From NCBI GenBank assembly GCA_026400435.1, contig JAPLOZ010000055.1, positions 1 to 39,542 on the forward strand: a stretch of 39,542 nucleotides of DNA. The letters are read 5' to 3'. Position 1 is the stretch's first letter; each line of letters starts with the position of its first letter. This DNA comes from Hyphomicrobiales bacterium (GTDB taxonomy: Bacteria; Pseudomonadota; Alphaproteobacteria; Rhizobiales; Rhizobiaceae). The notes below the pieces were generated by a model, which had not been told where the DNA came from, made no database searches, and was given only the letters and a program-made list of their open reading frames with translations. The translations under genes and the position numbers were made by a program. Shown piece by piece: positions 26,844-36,698 of this stretch.

Positions 26844-29087
26844 TCAACCGTTGACGCGCCGCGCGTCGCTGACGCTGCTGTTTTCCTTGAGCTGCGCGAG
26901 CAGCCGGTTCAAATGCTTGAGGTCCCAGACTTCGATGTCGATCAGCATCTCGGTGAAGTCCGGCGCCGTCCTGATCATCGACAATGTGTGGATGTTGGCG
27001 TCGTTGACGGCGATCACCTGGGCGATTTCAGCCAACGATCCGGGCGCATTGATGGCCGTGACCGAAATACGCGCGGGAAATCTCTCACGGCTCGCCTCAT
27101 CGATGTCCCACCTGACGTCGATCCAGCGTTCCGGCTGGTCGTCAAAAGCCTGAAGCGACGGCGACTGGATCGGGTAGATGGTGATGCCGGATCCTGGCTG
27201 CAGAATACCGACGATACGGTCGCCGGGAACGGCCCCCTCCTCCGCGAACCGCACCGGCAGATCGCCGCTGACGCCACGAATGGGGACCGCACCGTCCTTC
27301 GCGTTCTGATCGGATTTGTCCTTGCTCTTGCGCGCGCGGGTCGGCAGCTGAAACAGCATGCCCGCGGCGTTGCGCATGTTGAACCAGCCCTCCTCGCGCT
27401 GTGCCTTCAACTGATGGGGATGCGTTACCCGCTCGTCCTTGAAGTCGGGAAACACTGCCCGCATCACGTCGCTCGAGGCCAGTTCGCCGCGCCCGACCGC
27501 GGCAAGGACGTCCTCGACGTCCTTGCGCGCCAGCCGGTGCAAAACCGGCTTCAGGCTGTCCTTGACGAAGGCCTTGCCCGACCGCTCGAAAGCGCGTTCG
27601 AGGATGCGGACGCCGAGCCCGGAAAACTGCTTGCGGATCGCATTCTTGGTGGCGCGGCGGATCGCGGCGCGCGCCTTGCCGGTCACCACCATCGATTCCC
27701 AAGCGGCGGGAGGGACCTGCGCCTTCGAGCGGATGATCTCCACCTCGTCGCCGTTCTTCAGTTCCGTCATCAGGGGCATGATGCGGCCGTTGACCTTGGC
27801 TCCGACGCAGCTGTCACCGACGTCGGTATGGACCGCATAGGCGAAATCGATCGGGATCGCGCCGCGCGGTAGGGCGATCAGCATGCCCTTGGGCGTGAAG
27901 CAGAACACCTGGTCCTGGAATAACTCCAGCCGCGTGTTTTCCAGGAAGTCCTCGGGATTGTCGCCTTCGGCCAGTTGCTCGATGGTGCGGCGCAGCCAGG
28001 CATAGGCGTTCGTCTCGCTGGTGATGGCCTGGCCTGGGCCGCTGGGCTTGCTCACATTGTCCTTGTAGAGCGCGTGGGCGGCAACGCCGTACTCGGCTAC
28101 CCTGTTCATGTCCAACGTGCGTATCTGCAGTTCGATGCGCTGCCTGGACGGCCCGACAATCGTGGTGAGGATCGAGCGGTAGTCATTCTGCTTGGGCGTC
28201 GAGATGTAGTCTTTGAACATGCCCGGCACCATCGACCAGGTGGTGTGAATGGCTCCAAGAGCCCGATAGCAATCGTCGACGCTTTCAACCAGCACGCGAA
28301 AGCCGAAGATATCGGACAGCTGTTCGAAGGAAAGCGCCTTGGCCTCCATCTTGCGGAACACCGACCAAGGCTTCTTCTGCCTGCTCTTCACCTCCGCCTT
28401 GATGCCATGCTTCTCGAACATGGCGCCCAGAGACCGCTCGATCTCGCCTACGACGCCCTGGTTGCGCTCGAAGACGCCGGCAAGCCGTTCGGTCACCGTG
28501 CGGTAGGCTTCCGCGTTGATGTAGCGGAAGCCTAGTTCCTCCAGTTCCTCGCGCATGCCCTGCATGCCCATGCGCCCGGCGAGCGGGGCATAGATCTCCA
28601 TTGTTTCCTCGGCGATACGCAGCCGCTTGTTTTCCGGCACGTGGTCGAGGGTCCGCATGTTGTGCAGGCGGTCGGCCAGCTTGACCAGCAGCACGCGCAC
28701 GTCTTCGGCGATGGCAAGGAGCAGCTTGCGAAGGTTCTCGGCCTGCTCGGCCTTCTTCGACACAAGGTCGAGCTTCTTCAGCTTGGTCAGGCCCTCGACC
28801 AGCCTGCCGATGTCGGGCCCGAACAGTTCATCGATCTCCGCCCTGGTAGCGGTCGTGTCCTCGATCGTATCGTGCAGAAGCGCAACGGCGATCGTCGACT
28901 CGTCGAGGTGCATGTCGGTGAGGATCGCCGCAACTTCCAGCGGATGCGAGAAATAGGGATCGCCGGAAGCGCGCTTCTGGTGGCCATGCTTCTGCATGGC
29001 ATAGACATACGCCCGGTTGAGCAGCGCCTCGTTCACGTCAGGCTTGTAGCGCTGGACGCGCTCGACAAGCTCGTATTGACGCATCAT
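26844..29087 (-). CDS. rsh: Bifunctional (p)ppGpp synthetase/hydrolase, Rel/SpoT type
   Basis: 747 aa. Makes and degrades the alarmone (p)ppGpp in the stringent response; rhizobia normally have this single long enzyme. Domains in order: HD hydrolase ([10 protein letters not shown] with His-Asp 72-73), synthetase ([47 protein letters not shown]), TGS ([16 protein letters not shown]), a helical/Zn-finger-like middle, and a C-terminal ACT domain ([20 protein letters not shown]). Both catalytic regions look intact. Two adjacent ATG codons (29087, 29084) could start it. It follows rpoZ by 108 bases. Confidence 0.97.
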   Translation of the reverse strand: MMRQYELVERVQRYKPDVNEALLNRAYVYAMQKHGHQKRASGDPYFSHPLEVAAILTDMHLDESTIAVALLHDTIEDTTATRAEIDELFGPDIGRLVEGLTKLKKLDLVSKKAEQAENLRKLLLAIAEDVRVLLVKLADRLHNMRTLDHVPENKRLRIAEETMEIYAPLAGRMGMQGMREELEELGFRYINAEAYRTVTERLAGVFERNQGVVGEIERSLGAMFEKHGIKAEVKSRQKKPWSVFRKMEAKALSFEQLSDIFGFRVLVESVDDCYRALGAIHTTWSMVPGMFKDYISTPKQNDYRSILTTIVGPSRQRIELQIRTLDMNRVAEYGVAAHALYKDNVSKPSGPGQAITSETNAYAWLRRTIEQLAEGDNPEDFLENTRLELFQDQVFCFTPKGMLIALPRGAIPIDFAYAVHTDVGDSCVGAKVNGRIMPLMTELKNGDEVEIIRSKAQVPPAAWESMVVTGKARAAIRRATKNAIRKQFSGLGVRILERAFERSGKAFVKDSLKPVLHRLARKDVEDVLAAVGRGELASSDVMRAVFPDFKDERVTHPHQLKAQREEGWFNMRNAAGMLFQLPTRARKSKDKSDQNAKDGAVPIRGVSGDLPVRFAEEGAVPGDRIVGILQPGSGITIYPIQSPSLQAFDDQPERWIDVRWDIDEASRERFPARISVTAINAPGSLAEIAQVIAVNDANIHTLSMIRTAPDFTEMLIDIEVWDLKHLNRLLAQLKENSSVSDARRVNG

Positions 29088-29195
29088 GGGCGGGGTTCCA
29101 GAGGCCAGAAATAGATCATGCGCCGCAATGGTTTGCAGCGCATGTCATAGATAGCCGTCAAACAGCCGTCACGAAAGTGGCGGCGGTTGTTCCAC

Positions 29196-29594
29196 CTAGA
29201 AGTCGTCGCTTTTTTCCGGCGGCACGAGACCTTCGATGCCGGCGAGCAGTTCTTCCTCGGTCATCCGGTCGAAGGCGATGTTCTCTTCCGGCTCGTCAGC
29301 GTCGGCTGCGACCGGGGTCCCGGACTGGTCGGTCAGCTCCTGGCCGTCGCTTTCGGGCTCGTCCACCTCGACATGCTTCTGCAGCGAATGGATCAGGTCT
29401 TCCTTGAGGTCGTCGGGTGACAATGTCTCGTCGGCGATCTCGCGCAGCGCCACCACAGGGTTCTTGTCGTTGTCGCGCGCGATGGTGATCTGCGCGCCCT
29501 GGCTGATCTGGCGGGCGCGGTGACCGGCCAGAAGCACCAGTTCGAAGCGGTTGTTGACCTTGTCGATGCAGTCTTCAACGGTTACGCGGGCCAT
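29196..29594 (-). CDS. rpoZ: RNA polymerase omega subunit
   Basis: 132 aa. Small polymerase subunit that aids assembly of beta-prime and, with DksA/ppGpp, the stringent response. The N-terminus [29 protein letters not shown] is diagnostic (motif length shown only in part: [12 protein letters not shown]). The C-terminal half is a long acidic tail ([13 protein letters not shown] onward), common in alphaproteobacterial omega. Its place just upstream of rsh is conserved in proteobacteria. First gene of the minus-strand core run. Confidence 0.96.
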   Translation of the reverse strand: MARVTVEDCIDKVNNRFELVLLAGHRARQISQGAQITIARDNDKNPVVALREIADETLSPDDLKEDLIHSLQKHVEVDEPESDGQELTDQSGTPVAADADEPEENIAFDRMTEEELLAGIEGLVPPEKSDDF

Positions 29595-29892
29595 TGGAAT
29601 GCCCCTTTCATGTCTTGGATGTATCGGAAAACAGGCGGCGTCCTTAACGCGAAAGGCCGCGGATTACAAGCATCTTGGCCCAGACCGACAAGAAGACCGC
29701 CGGCGTAGTCTGCACCACCCCGCCTGCCTGGGAGATCGAAAGGATCACATTTTCTTGTAAACCGGAGAATTCCTTGCAAATGCCCGTTTTGCGCCGATAG
29801 GGTTGCAACCAGGACATCCGGAATCGATTTTCCCGGACACAGGCACATATCAAGTACGATTTAGGTCTAGATATTTTCAGAAGGGTCCGGGC
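29595..29892. other. Divergent intergenic region rpoZ/NYN gene
   Basis: About 298 bases that should hold the rpoZ promoter (leftward) and that of the NYN gene (rightward). TTGCAA words at about 29773 and 29803 and an AT-rich stretch around 29855-29880 stand out, but I can assign no promoter with confidence. No small RNA is recognised. Confidence 0.35.
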
Positions 29893-30471
29893 ATGTTTGA
29901 TCCCCGTGAAAAGATCGCATTGTTCATCGACGGCGCGAATCTCTACGCAACTTCCCGCGCACTTGGCTTCGATATCGACTATCGCAAGCTTCTATCGAGC
30001 TTCCAGAAGCGGGGATATCTCGTTCGCGCCTATTACTACACGGCGCTCGTGGAGGACCAAGAATACTCGTCCATCCGGCCGTTGATCGACTGGCTGGACT
30101 ACAATGGCTACAAGGTGGTGACCAAGCCGGCCAAGGAGTTCACGGACTCGACGGGACGGCGCAAGATCAAGGGCAACATGGACATCGAGTTGACCGTCGA
30201 TGCTCTGGAACTTGCCGAACATATCGACCACTACGTGATCTTTTCCGGCGATGGAGACTTCCGCACCCTGGTCGAAGCGCTACAAAGGCGCGGCCGCAAG
30301 GTGAGCGTCGTCTCGACGATGGCATCGCAGCCGCCGATGATCTCGGACGACCTGCGCCGCCAGGCCGACAGTTTCATCGATTTGATGTCGATGAAGGGTG
30401 AACTCGGCCGCGACCCGAACGAACGACCCGTACGCCGTCCGGACCCGGTCGACACCGACGACGACATCTGA
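29893..30471 (+). CDS. NYN-domain (LabA/DUF88) putative RNase
   Basis: 192 aa with the PIN-like NYN fold. Acidic metal-binding residues are present: Asp13 in ALFIDGANLY, the Asp of GNMDIELTVDAL and the FSGDGDFRTLVEAL loop. The rest reads RRGRKVSVVSTMASQPPMIS, the LabA-type second half, and a disordered charged tail. Such proteins are thought to be small RNases or RNA-binding regulators; target unknown. Start at 29893 (MFDPREKIALF) matches the family; GGTCCGGG precedes it. It is followed at nine bases by the glycosylase gene. Confidence 0.93.
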   Translation: MFDPREKIALFIDGANLYATSRALGFDIDYRKLLSSFQKRGYLVRAYYYTALVEDQEYSSIRPLIDWLDYNGYKVVTKPAKEFTDSTGRRKIKGNMDIELTVDALELAEHIDHYVIFSGDGDFRTLVEALQRRGRKVSVVSTMASQPPMISDDLRRQADSFIDLMSMKGELGRDPNERPVRRPDPVDTDDDI

Positions 30472-30480
30472 CCCGCGCGC

Positions 30481-31134
30481 ATGGCCGCGACCCCTGCCGA
30501 GCCGTCGCGGGACTGTCCCCTCTGCCCGCGCCTCAAGGATTTCCGCGACGATTGGCGCACGCGCGAGCCGTCTTGGTTCAACGCGCCGGTGCCGAGCTTC
30601 CTGCCGCCGGAGGGAGCCGACAGCGTCCGGCTGCTGATCGTGGGGCTCGCGCCCGGTCTTCGCGGCGCCAACCGCACCGGGCGCCCGTTCACCGGCGACT
30701 ACGCCGGCGACCTGCTCTATGCGACGCTCATCCGCTTCGGTCTGGCGCGCGGCACGTTTCTCGCGCGGCCCGACGATGGGCTGGAACTCGTCGGCACGGC
30801 AATTACAAACGCGGTTCGCTGCGTGCCGCCCGAGAACAAACCCACGCCGGCCGAGATAACCACCTGCCGCCAGTTCCTGCTGCCGACGCTGGCAAGTTTC
30901 CCGAAACTGCAGGCGGTGCTGGCGCTCGGCGCGATTGCGCAACAGTCGACCGTCAGGGCGTTCGGCGAGCGCATCGCCGCCATGCCGTTCAAGCACGGCG
31001 GCCGCTACGACGCTGGCGGGCTGTCGCTGTTCTCGAGCTACCACTGCTCGCGCTACAACACGAATACCGGCGTGCTGACGGAGGCGATGTTCGTCGGGGT
31101 GTTCGCGGAAATCTCCCGGTATTTGAGCCGTTGA
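30481..31134 (+). CDS. Uracil-DNA glycosylase, family 5 (UDGb-like)
   Basis: 217 aa. Removes uracil and some other deaminated bases from DNA in base-excision repair. The family-5 motif GLAPGLRGANRTGRPFTGD is at residues 55-73; it lacks the classic catalytic Asp/Asn, as expected for this group. Cysteines in DCPLCPRL near the N-terminus and in TNAVRCVPPEN and TTCRQF probably hold the iron-sulfur cluster. The second active-site motif is SSYHCSRYNTNTG. It starts 10 bases after the NYN gene and is likely in the same operon. Confidence 0.93.
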   Translation: MAATPAEPSRDCPLCPRLKDFRDDWRTREPSWFNAPVPSFLPPEGADSVRLLIVGLAPGLRGANRTGRPFTGDYAGDLLYATLIRFGLARGTFLARPDDGLELVGTAITNAVRCVPPENKPTPAEITTCRQFLLPTLASFPKLQAVLALGAIAQQSTVRAFGERIAAMPFKHGGRYDAGGLSLFSSYHCSRYNTNTGVLTEAMFVGVFAEISRYLSR

Positions 31135-31195
31135 GTTGAGCGAATTGCCTGCCAAAACAGAAGCTTATCGGTTCGGCGACGTCGAACTTTATTTT

Positions 31196-31237
31196 TACCC
31201 GGATATAATTGACACTGCAATAATACCCGGGTAGAAA
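31196..31237 (+). promoter_or_regulatory. Promoter of DUF2239 gene with two TACCCGG-type operator sites
   Basis: TTGACA (31209-31214) is a perfect -35 box with TAGAAA (31232-31237, 4/6) 17 bases on. TACCCGGATA (31196-31205) and the perfect palindrome TACCCGGGTA (31224-31233) flank the -35, with centres 28 bases apart; the second overlaps the -10. A TATAAT also occurs at 31204-31209. The arrangement is typical of a repressor site pair on one face of the helix; the regulator is unknown. Confidence 0.6.
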
Positions 31238-31259
31238 GACGCCTCAATCGAGGTGATCT

Positions 31260-31802
31260 GTGACCCAAGCAACCTTTACTGCGTTTGTAGCCGATGCTCT
31301 GCTTTGCAGCGGCGCGGCAACCGACGTCGCGCTTGCCGCGAAGGCAAACGCCGCGAGCCCGGTGTTGATATTTGAGGATGCGACGGGCCGGCAGATAGAT
31401 TTCGATCTCAGGGGCTCTGACGACGAGATCGTCGCTCGGCTTACGCCGGCCGCGCAACCAAGGCCGCGCGGGCGGCCAAAACTGGGCGTCGTCGCGCGCG
31501 AGGTGACCTTGCTGCCACGCCATTGGGATTGGCTAGGACAGCAGCCTGGCGGCGCCTCGGTTGCCTTACGAAAACTGGTCGATACCGCGCGCGCGGTCGG
31601 CGAGGGGCGCGCCGCCATCCGGCGCGCCCAAGAGGCGGCCGATCGCGTCATGGGCGCACTCCTGGGCAATCAGCCAAACTACGAAGAGGCTTCGAGAGCC
31701 CTCTACGCGGGTGACCGGAGCAAGTTCCTCGCGTTGACCGATCCGTGGCCTGCCGATCTTCGCGACTATGTGCGCCGGCAAGCAGCGCCAGCCTTTTCAT
31801 GA
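31260..31802 (+). CDS. DUF2239 protein
   Basis: 180 aa. Family blocks are FIFEDATGRQIDFDLRG-like (here LIFEDATGRQIDFDLRGSD), RGRPKLGVVAREVTLLPRHW, GGASVALRKLVDTAR and a helical C-terminus (NYEEASRALYAGDRSKFLAL). Function is unknown; the RGRPKLG segment resembles an AT-hook-like basic patch, which could touch nucleic acid, but that is speculation. The start is GTG 31260, with GAGGTGAT immediately upstream. The gene has its own strong promoter with two operator-like sites. It is followed at 26 bases by an unrecognised gene. Confidence 0.88.
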   Translation: MTQATFTAFVADALLCSGAATDVALAAKANAASPVLIFEDATGRQIDFDLRGSDDEIVARLTPAAQPRPRGRPKLGVVAREVTLLPRHWDWLGQQPGGASVALRKLVDTARAVGEGRAAIRRAQEAADRVMGALLGNQPNYEEASRALYAGDRSKFLALTDPWPADLRDYVRRQAAPAFS

Positions 31803-31828
31803 TCCGCGGTTATTGAGGAGCGATTGCC

Positions 31829-32863
31829 ATGTCGCAACGAATGGAAGAGCTGCGCCGCGACGGCGTCTGCCTCGCGCAAACCGTCGAGGGTTTCTACCTT
31901 CCGGTGCTTGATGTGACGCATCCGCGCTTCGCACTTGCCGACAACGAAGCAAGCTACGAATCCTTGCGCCGGGACCTTCTGGAGACCGAGCGCCGCAACC
32001 GTCGCCTGCCGCGCTTCATCACGCGGCTCATGCTGAAAATGGCGGCAAGACGATCGCGGCTGGTGAAAGCCATGTTCGCGTCAGGCAACGACGTTCTGGA
32101 CAGCCTCAACACCTATGTGATGAAGCTCGGTCCCGACAACCTTCTGCCGCCCTATCAGACCGCGATGGACGAGCGATTCGTGGCGGCGCCGCACGCGGCA
32201 TTCATCCGGCTTCGCACCCAACAAGTCGCGACGCTTCTCGCGCGTCACCTGGCGAAGGAACTCGCTGCGTCCGGTCCGCGTCCGCTGCATCTGATCAACA
32301 TCGCCGGTGGACCTGCTGTCGATTCATTGAATACATTGATAATTCTGGCCCGCGACCATCCCCGATTGCTCGATATACCGATTGTAATCCACGTGCTTGA
32401 TCTAGACCCGAACGGCCCGGTCTTCGGAGCCAACGCGCTGGCCGCCGCGCAGGCGGACGGCAGCAGGCTCGGCGGCCTCGATGCCACATTCAGATACGTC
32501 CCATATGACTGGAACGACACGGCGCCGTTGCGGCTGCTGCTAGACGAGTTGCGTTCGCTTCACGCCGTGATCGCATGTTCCTCTGAGGGGGGCCTGTTCG
32601 AATATGGAAGCGACGAAGCCATCGTGGCCAACCTGGAGGTGCTCGGCGCTTGTGGGGTTTGCTGCATTGCCGGATCGGTGACGCGTTCAGCGCAAGCCAG
32701 GCGAAATCTGACCGGCGCCGATCGTTTCAAGGTCATTGCGCGCGGTCTGGAAAACTTCGAACGGCTGTCGAGCCGGGCCGACTTCGCGATAGCCGAGACA
32801 CGGCCCGGCATTTTCAGCGATCAGGTCTTGTTGCTGCCAGTTCAGGTGGCGCCGACGCGCTAG
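31829..32863 (+). CDS. Rossmann/SAM-methyltransferase-like protein, unrecognised family
   Basis: 344 aa. The central part has a glycine-rich loop after a strand ([18 protein letters not shown], about residues 152-170) and an acidic end of the next strand ([14 protein letters not shown]), the layout of motifs I and II of class I SAM-dependent methyltransferases. Later strands ([26 protein letters not shown]) fit the same fold. The first about 140 residues are helical and basic with no known domain. Clear family assignment was not possible, and SAM binding is an inference. The ATG at 31829 is preceded by GAGGAGCG. It follows DUF2239 and may share its regulated promoter; its stop overlaps that of smpB. 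Confidence 0.8.
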   Translation: MSQRMEELRRDGVCLAQTVEGFYLPVLDVTHPRFALADNEASYESLRRDLLETERRNRRLPRFITRLMLKMAARRSRLVKAMFASGNDVLDSLNTYVMKLGPDNLLPPYQTAMDERFVAAPHAAFIRLRTQQVATLLARHLAKELAASGPRPLHLINIAGGPAVDSLNTLIILARDHPRLLDIPIVIHVLDLDPNGPVFGANALAAAQADGSRLGGLDATFRYVPYDWNDTAPLRLLLDELRSLHAVIACSSEGGLFEYGSDEAIVANLEVLGACGVCCIAGSVTRSAQARRNLTGADRFKVIARGLENFERLSSRADFAIAETRPGIFSDQVLLLPVQVAPTR

Positions 32864-33339
32864 CCCCGCTCCTTGAGCAGGCGTCCCTTTTCGCGCGCCC
32901 AGTCGCGCTGCTTTTCGCTCTCGCGCTTGTCGTGCAGTTTCTTGCCCTTGGCGACGGCGAGAAGCAGCTTTGCCCGGCCCTGATCGTTGAAGTAGATCTT
33001 GAGCGGCACCATCGTCATGCCCTCTCGATCGACCGCCTGGCCGAGCTTTGCCATCTCGCGCTTGTTCAGGAGCAGCTTGCGCCGCCGCCGCGGCTCGTGG
33101 TTGAAGCGGTTGGCCTGCAGATATTCCGGCAGGTAGGAATTGATAAGCCAGATCTCGCCGCCTTCCAGCGAAGCATAGGACTCCTGGATGTTCGCCTGCC
33201 CCTGCCGCAGCGACTTCACTTCGGTTCCCGTCAGCACGAGGCCTGCCTCGACCGTGTCAAGCACCTCATAGGAAAACCGCGCCTTGCGGTTTTCCGCGAC
33301 GGTTTTGTTGTTGGGATCGGCTTTCTTGACCTGGCTCAT
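32860..33339 (-). CDS. smpB: SsrA-binding protein SmpB
   Basis: 159 aa. Carries tmRNA to stalled ribosomes for trans-translation. Family marks: [59 protein letters not shown] and the C-terminal basic tail [17 protein letters not shown] that enters the mRNA channel. The start at 33339 is normal for the family. It lies 24 bases after dapA on the same strand, an order common in rhizobia. Its stop shares a CTAG with the convergent gene. Confidence 0.97.
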   Translation of the reverse strand: MSQVKKADPNNKTVAENRKARFSYEVLDTVEAGLVLTGTEVKSLRQGQANIQESYASLEGGEIWLINSYLPEYLQANRFNHEPRRRRKLLLNKREMAKLGQAVDREGMTMVPLKIYFNDQGRAKLLLAVAKGKKLHDKRESEKQRDWAREKGRLLKERG

Positions 33340-33363
33340 GCGGGCTTAGGTGGACGCGCCACC

Positions 33364-34245
33364 CTAGTTTATCAACCCGGCGAACTTCATGGCCTGATCG
33401 ATCTTGGCGGCCGTGCTCTCCTCTACGGTGGTCAAGGGTGAGCGGACGATGTTCTCGACCTTGCCCAGGCGAGACAATGCATATTTCGCCCCGGCAAGAC
33501 CCGGCTCGATGAAGATGGCCTTGTGCAACGGCATCAGCCGGTCCTGCAGGTCGAGCGCCTTGTCCTTGTCGTTGTCGAGCGTGGCAGCCTGAAACTCCGC
33601 GCACAGCCTCGGAGCGACGTTCGATGTGACCGACACGCAGCCGACACCGCCATGCGCGTTGAAGCCGAGCGCGCTGGCGTCCTCGCCCGAGAGCTGGATG
33701 AAAGCCTTGCCGCAGGTCATGCGCTGCTCGGACACGCGCTCGACCTTGCCTGTCGCATCCTTGACGCCTGCAATGTTCTTGAAGTCGTGCGCAAGCCTGC
33801 CCATCGTTTCGGGCGTCATGTCGATCACCGAGCGGGGCGGGATATTGTAGATGATGATCGGCAGCGTTGTGGCCTGTGCGACGGCCGCATAGTGCGCGTA
33901 GAGGCCGCGCTGCGTGGGCTTGTTGTAATATGGGGTGACGACCAGCACCGCGTCCGCGCCGGCCTCCTCGGCGAACTTCACGAGCCCGACGGCCTCTTGC
34001 GTATTGTTCGACCCGGCGCCCGCAACCACAGGCACCCTGCCCTTGGCCGCATCGATGCACACCTTCACCACCTGGCGATGTTCATCATGGGAAAGCGTCG
34101 GCGATTCACCGGTGGTGCCGACCGGCACCAGCCCGGTCGTTCCCTCCGATATCTGCCATTCGACGAACGCGCGAAAGGCTTTCTCGTCGAAGCGCCCGTT
34201 CTTGTCGAACGGCGTCACGAGCGCGGTGAGCGAGCCTCTCAGCAT
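33364..34245 (-). CDS. dapA: 4-hydroxy-tetrahydrodipicolinate synthase
   Basis: 293 aa TIM barrel that condenses pyruvate and aspartate semialdehyde, the first committed step to diaminopimelate and lysine. Schiff-base Lys162 is in AGVKDATG, Tyr133 in IIYNIPPR, and GTTGESPTL binds the substrate carboxylate. Length and motifs are typical. The ATG at 34245 begins [13 protein letters not shown], as in homologues. It is divergent from the transglycosylase gene with about 210 bases between, and is followed by smpB. Confidence 0.97.
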   Translation of the reverse strand: MLRGSLTALVTPFDKNGRFDEKAFRAFVEWQISEGTTGLVPVGTTGESPTLSHDEHRQVVKVCIDAAKGRVPVVAGAGSNNTQEAVGLVKFAEEAGADAVLVVTPYYNKPTQRGLYAHYAAVAQATTLPIIIYNIPPRSVIDMTPETMGRLAHDFKNIAGVKDATGKVERVSEQRMTCGKAFIQLSGEDASALGFNAHGGVGCVSVTSNVAPRLCAEFQAATLDNDKDKALDLQDRLMPLHKAIFIEPGLAGAKYALSRLGKVENIVRSPLTTVEESTAAKIDQAMKFAGLIN

Positions 34246-34457
34246 GATCGAATACTCCAGGCGATTGTCAGCTTTTCCTCAAGTCCCGCGCGGCTTCTAG
34301 CCGAAAGCGGGGACGCGCACCATAGGGTTGGTCCGGAGGCGCCGCAAGGTTTGCAGGGTTCTGGCCGGCCGGCGATAACGCTTCGTTTACCAACGCTTCA
34401 TCTCCAACCGCTAGTCTCGGCCTACCCGTTTTGATCCACATCGTGTAAGGACGCGGC

Positions 34458-36512
34458 ATGATCCGTTCCTGGCGCCTGGCGCGCAAGAACCGTTTCGCCC
34501 TTGTGGCGGCACCGCTCCTTCTGGCGGCGGCCGCGGCGAATGCGCAGAGCCCGGCGACGCAGGCAACTGTTTCCGTGCACATGGACGCAGGGAACGACCG
34601 CGTTCCCGATCGCAGCCTTGCCCACATCGTGCGCTTGAAGGCCGGGCTTGAAGCACTGTCACGCGGAGACGTGCCCAACGCCCGAGCCACCCGCGACAGC
34701 TTTGCGGTAACCAGCCTGGAATACCGCATCCTCATGTGGGCAATCACCATTCGGGGCGGCCGCGATGTGCCCGGTTCCGAGATCGCGGCTGCAACCAGAA
34801 TGTTCAGGAACTGGCCGGGCGCGATCAGCCTGCGCCGCAACGCCGAGCGCGCGATCGTGCGCGAAAAGCCGGATCCTGAGACCGCCGTTGCGGCGTTCGC
34901 GGGCGCGGCGCCCGAAACGCTGGAGGGCATCATCCTTGTTGCGCGCTCGCATCTTGCGCTCGGACAGGTGGACGCTGCACGCGCGCTCATTTCGCCCCTG
35001 TGGCGGACCGACAATCTTGAGGTGGCCGACGAAACGCGCATCCGCGCGGAATTCGGCGGGATCATGCCGGCATCCGATCACCTCGCGCGCATGGAACGCA
35101 TGCTCTATGCCGAGCGGATCGAAGCGGCGGCTCGCGTGGCGGATGACGCCCAGGCCGTGCCCCTGGCCAAGGCCTGGACCGCGGTCATCCGCGACAACAG
35201 GAATGCAGCCGCCCTGCTGAAGGCCGTACCACCGGAAATGCGCTCCGCAGGATACTACTTCGCCGAGGCCAAGTACCTGCGCAAGAAGAAGAAATTCGCC
35301 GAGGCAGCCGAAGCCATGCTGAAGGCCCCGACGCTGCGGGCCGCGCTCATGGACCCGGACGCGTGGTGGCTCGAACGCCGGGTGCTTTCGCGCGAACTGG
35401 TCGACGCCGGCGACATCAGGATGGCGTATCGAATCGCGGCGGCGCACGCCGCCGAAAGTCCCGAAAACGCGGCCGATGCCGAATTTCACGCCGGATGGTA
35501 CGCATTTCGCGGTCTAAACGATCCCAAGGAAGCGGCCGGCCATTTTGCCCGAATCGCGGCCATGGCCGAGGGACCCATATCGCTTGCGCGTGCGTATTAC
35601 TGGCTCGGCCGAACCGCCGAGGCGGGCGCGCCAGGCGATGCGGAGCTCTATTACCGCAAGGCGGCAATACACGGCACGACGTTCTACGGCCAACTGGCCG
35701 CCGAACGCTTGGGCAGCAGGCAGTTGAACGTCGACTACCCGCAGCCGTCACCCACCGCTCGCGCCATGTTCGAGCGGCGCGAGGTCGTGCACGCAATCCG
35801 GCGCCTGCAGCAGTGCGGACAATACCGGCTCGCCGACACGCTTTATCGCGGCCTTGCGAACGACATCATAAACCCGCGCGAACTCGCGCTGCTCGTCGAC
35901 ATGGCCGAGAGACGCGGCGATCACACGCTGGCGCTCAAGGTCGGCAAGATCGCGACAGCGCGCGGCCTGGACGCCGGAGCGCTTTCACACCCCGTCGGCG
36001 TGATTCCAGATAACGCCGATATCTCCGCATCCGGCAAGGCGCTCGCCTACGCCATCGCCCGCCAGGAGAGCGAGTTCAATGTCTCGGCTGTCTCGCATGC
36101 CGGCGCACAGGGCTTGCTTCAGCTCCTGCCCAGCACCGCGAAATCCGTCGCCAAGAAGGCTGGCCTCGTTTACTCCGCCGAACGGCTCACGACAGACCCC
36201 GGCTACAATGCGACGCTGGGCGCCGCATTCCTCGGCGAACAACTCGGGCGATTCGACGGTTCCTACGTGCTCACCTTCGCCGGGTACAATGCCGGCCCAG
36301 GCCGCGCGCGCGACTGGATCCGCCGCTATGGCGACCCGCGCGGACTGGCCATCGACGACGTCGTCGACTGGATCGAGCGAATCCCCTACGCCGAGACCCG
36401 AGCATACGTGCAGCGGGTCATGGAGAACTACCAGGTTTACAAGATGCGGTTGTCCGGAAGCTTCGACATCGAGGGCGATCTGGTGAAGGGCCGGCGGCTG
36501 GCGTCCCGGTAG
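34458..36512 (+). CDS. slt: Soluble lytic murein transglycosylase
   Basis: 684 aa periplasmic enzyme that cleaves peptidoglycan to 1,6-anhydro-muropeptides. A signal peptide is visible (RSWRLARKNRF, hydrophobic run, AAAANAQS). A long alpha-helical superhelix follows (repeated AGWYAFRGL, YYWLGRTAEAG, FYGQLAAERLG helices), then the catalytic SLT domain from about residue 525: AIARQESEFN with catalytic Glu537, SHAGAQGLLQLLPSTA, FAGYNAGPGRARDWI and IPYAETRAYVQRVMENY. The start ATG at 34458 begins MIRSWRLA; AAGGAC lies upstream. Confidence 0.95.
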   Translation: MIRSWRLARKNRFALVAAPLLLAAAAANAQSPATQATVSVHMDAGNDRVPDRSLAHIVRLKAGLEALSRGDVPNARATRDSFAVTSLEYRILMWAITIRGGRDVPGSEIAAATRMFRNWPGAISLRRNAERAIVREKPDPETAVAAFAGAAPETLEGIILVARSHLALGQVDAARALISPLWRTDNLEVADETRIRAEFGGIMPASDHLARMERMLYAERIEAAARVADDAQAVPLAKAWTAVIRDNRNAAALLKAVPPEMRSAGYYFAEAKYLRKKKKFAEAAEAMLKAPTLRAALMDPDAWWLERRVLSRELVDAGDIRMAYRIAAAHAAESPENAADAEFHAGWYAFRGLNDPKEAAGHFARIAAMAEGPISLARAYYWLGRTAEAGAPGDAELYYRKAAIHGTTFYGQLAAERLGSRQLNVDYPQPSPTARAMFERREVVHAIRRLQQCGQYRLADTLYRGLANDIINPRELALLVDMAERRGDHTLALKVGKIATARGLDAGALSHPVGVIPDNADISASGKALAYAIARQESEFNVSAVSHAGAQGLLQLLPSTAKSVAKKAGLVYSAERLTTDPGYNATLGAAFLGEQLGRFDGSYVLTFAGYNAGPGRARDWIRRYGDPRGLAIDDVVDWIERIPYAETRAYVQRVMENYQVYKMRLSGSFDIEGDLVKGRRLASR

Positions 36513-36698
36513 CGCCGGCCTGTCTGCCCCGGAGCGCCCCGGGCATGCGACGCGCTTGACGCCCGCCTTGCCGCCCAAATCCCGTTGCTGCATCGGTCGC
36601 GAGACCCGTATCAATTTGCGCGGGATTGATGCAAGAAATCAGCGCGATAGAGTGGCATTGCGCGCCAGACCGGCGGGCGGCGTATTCGGACCCCTGGC

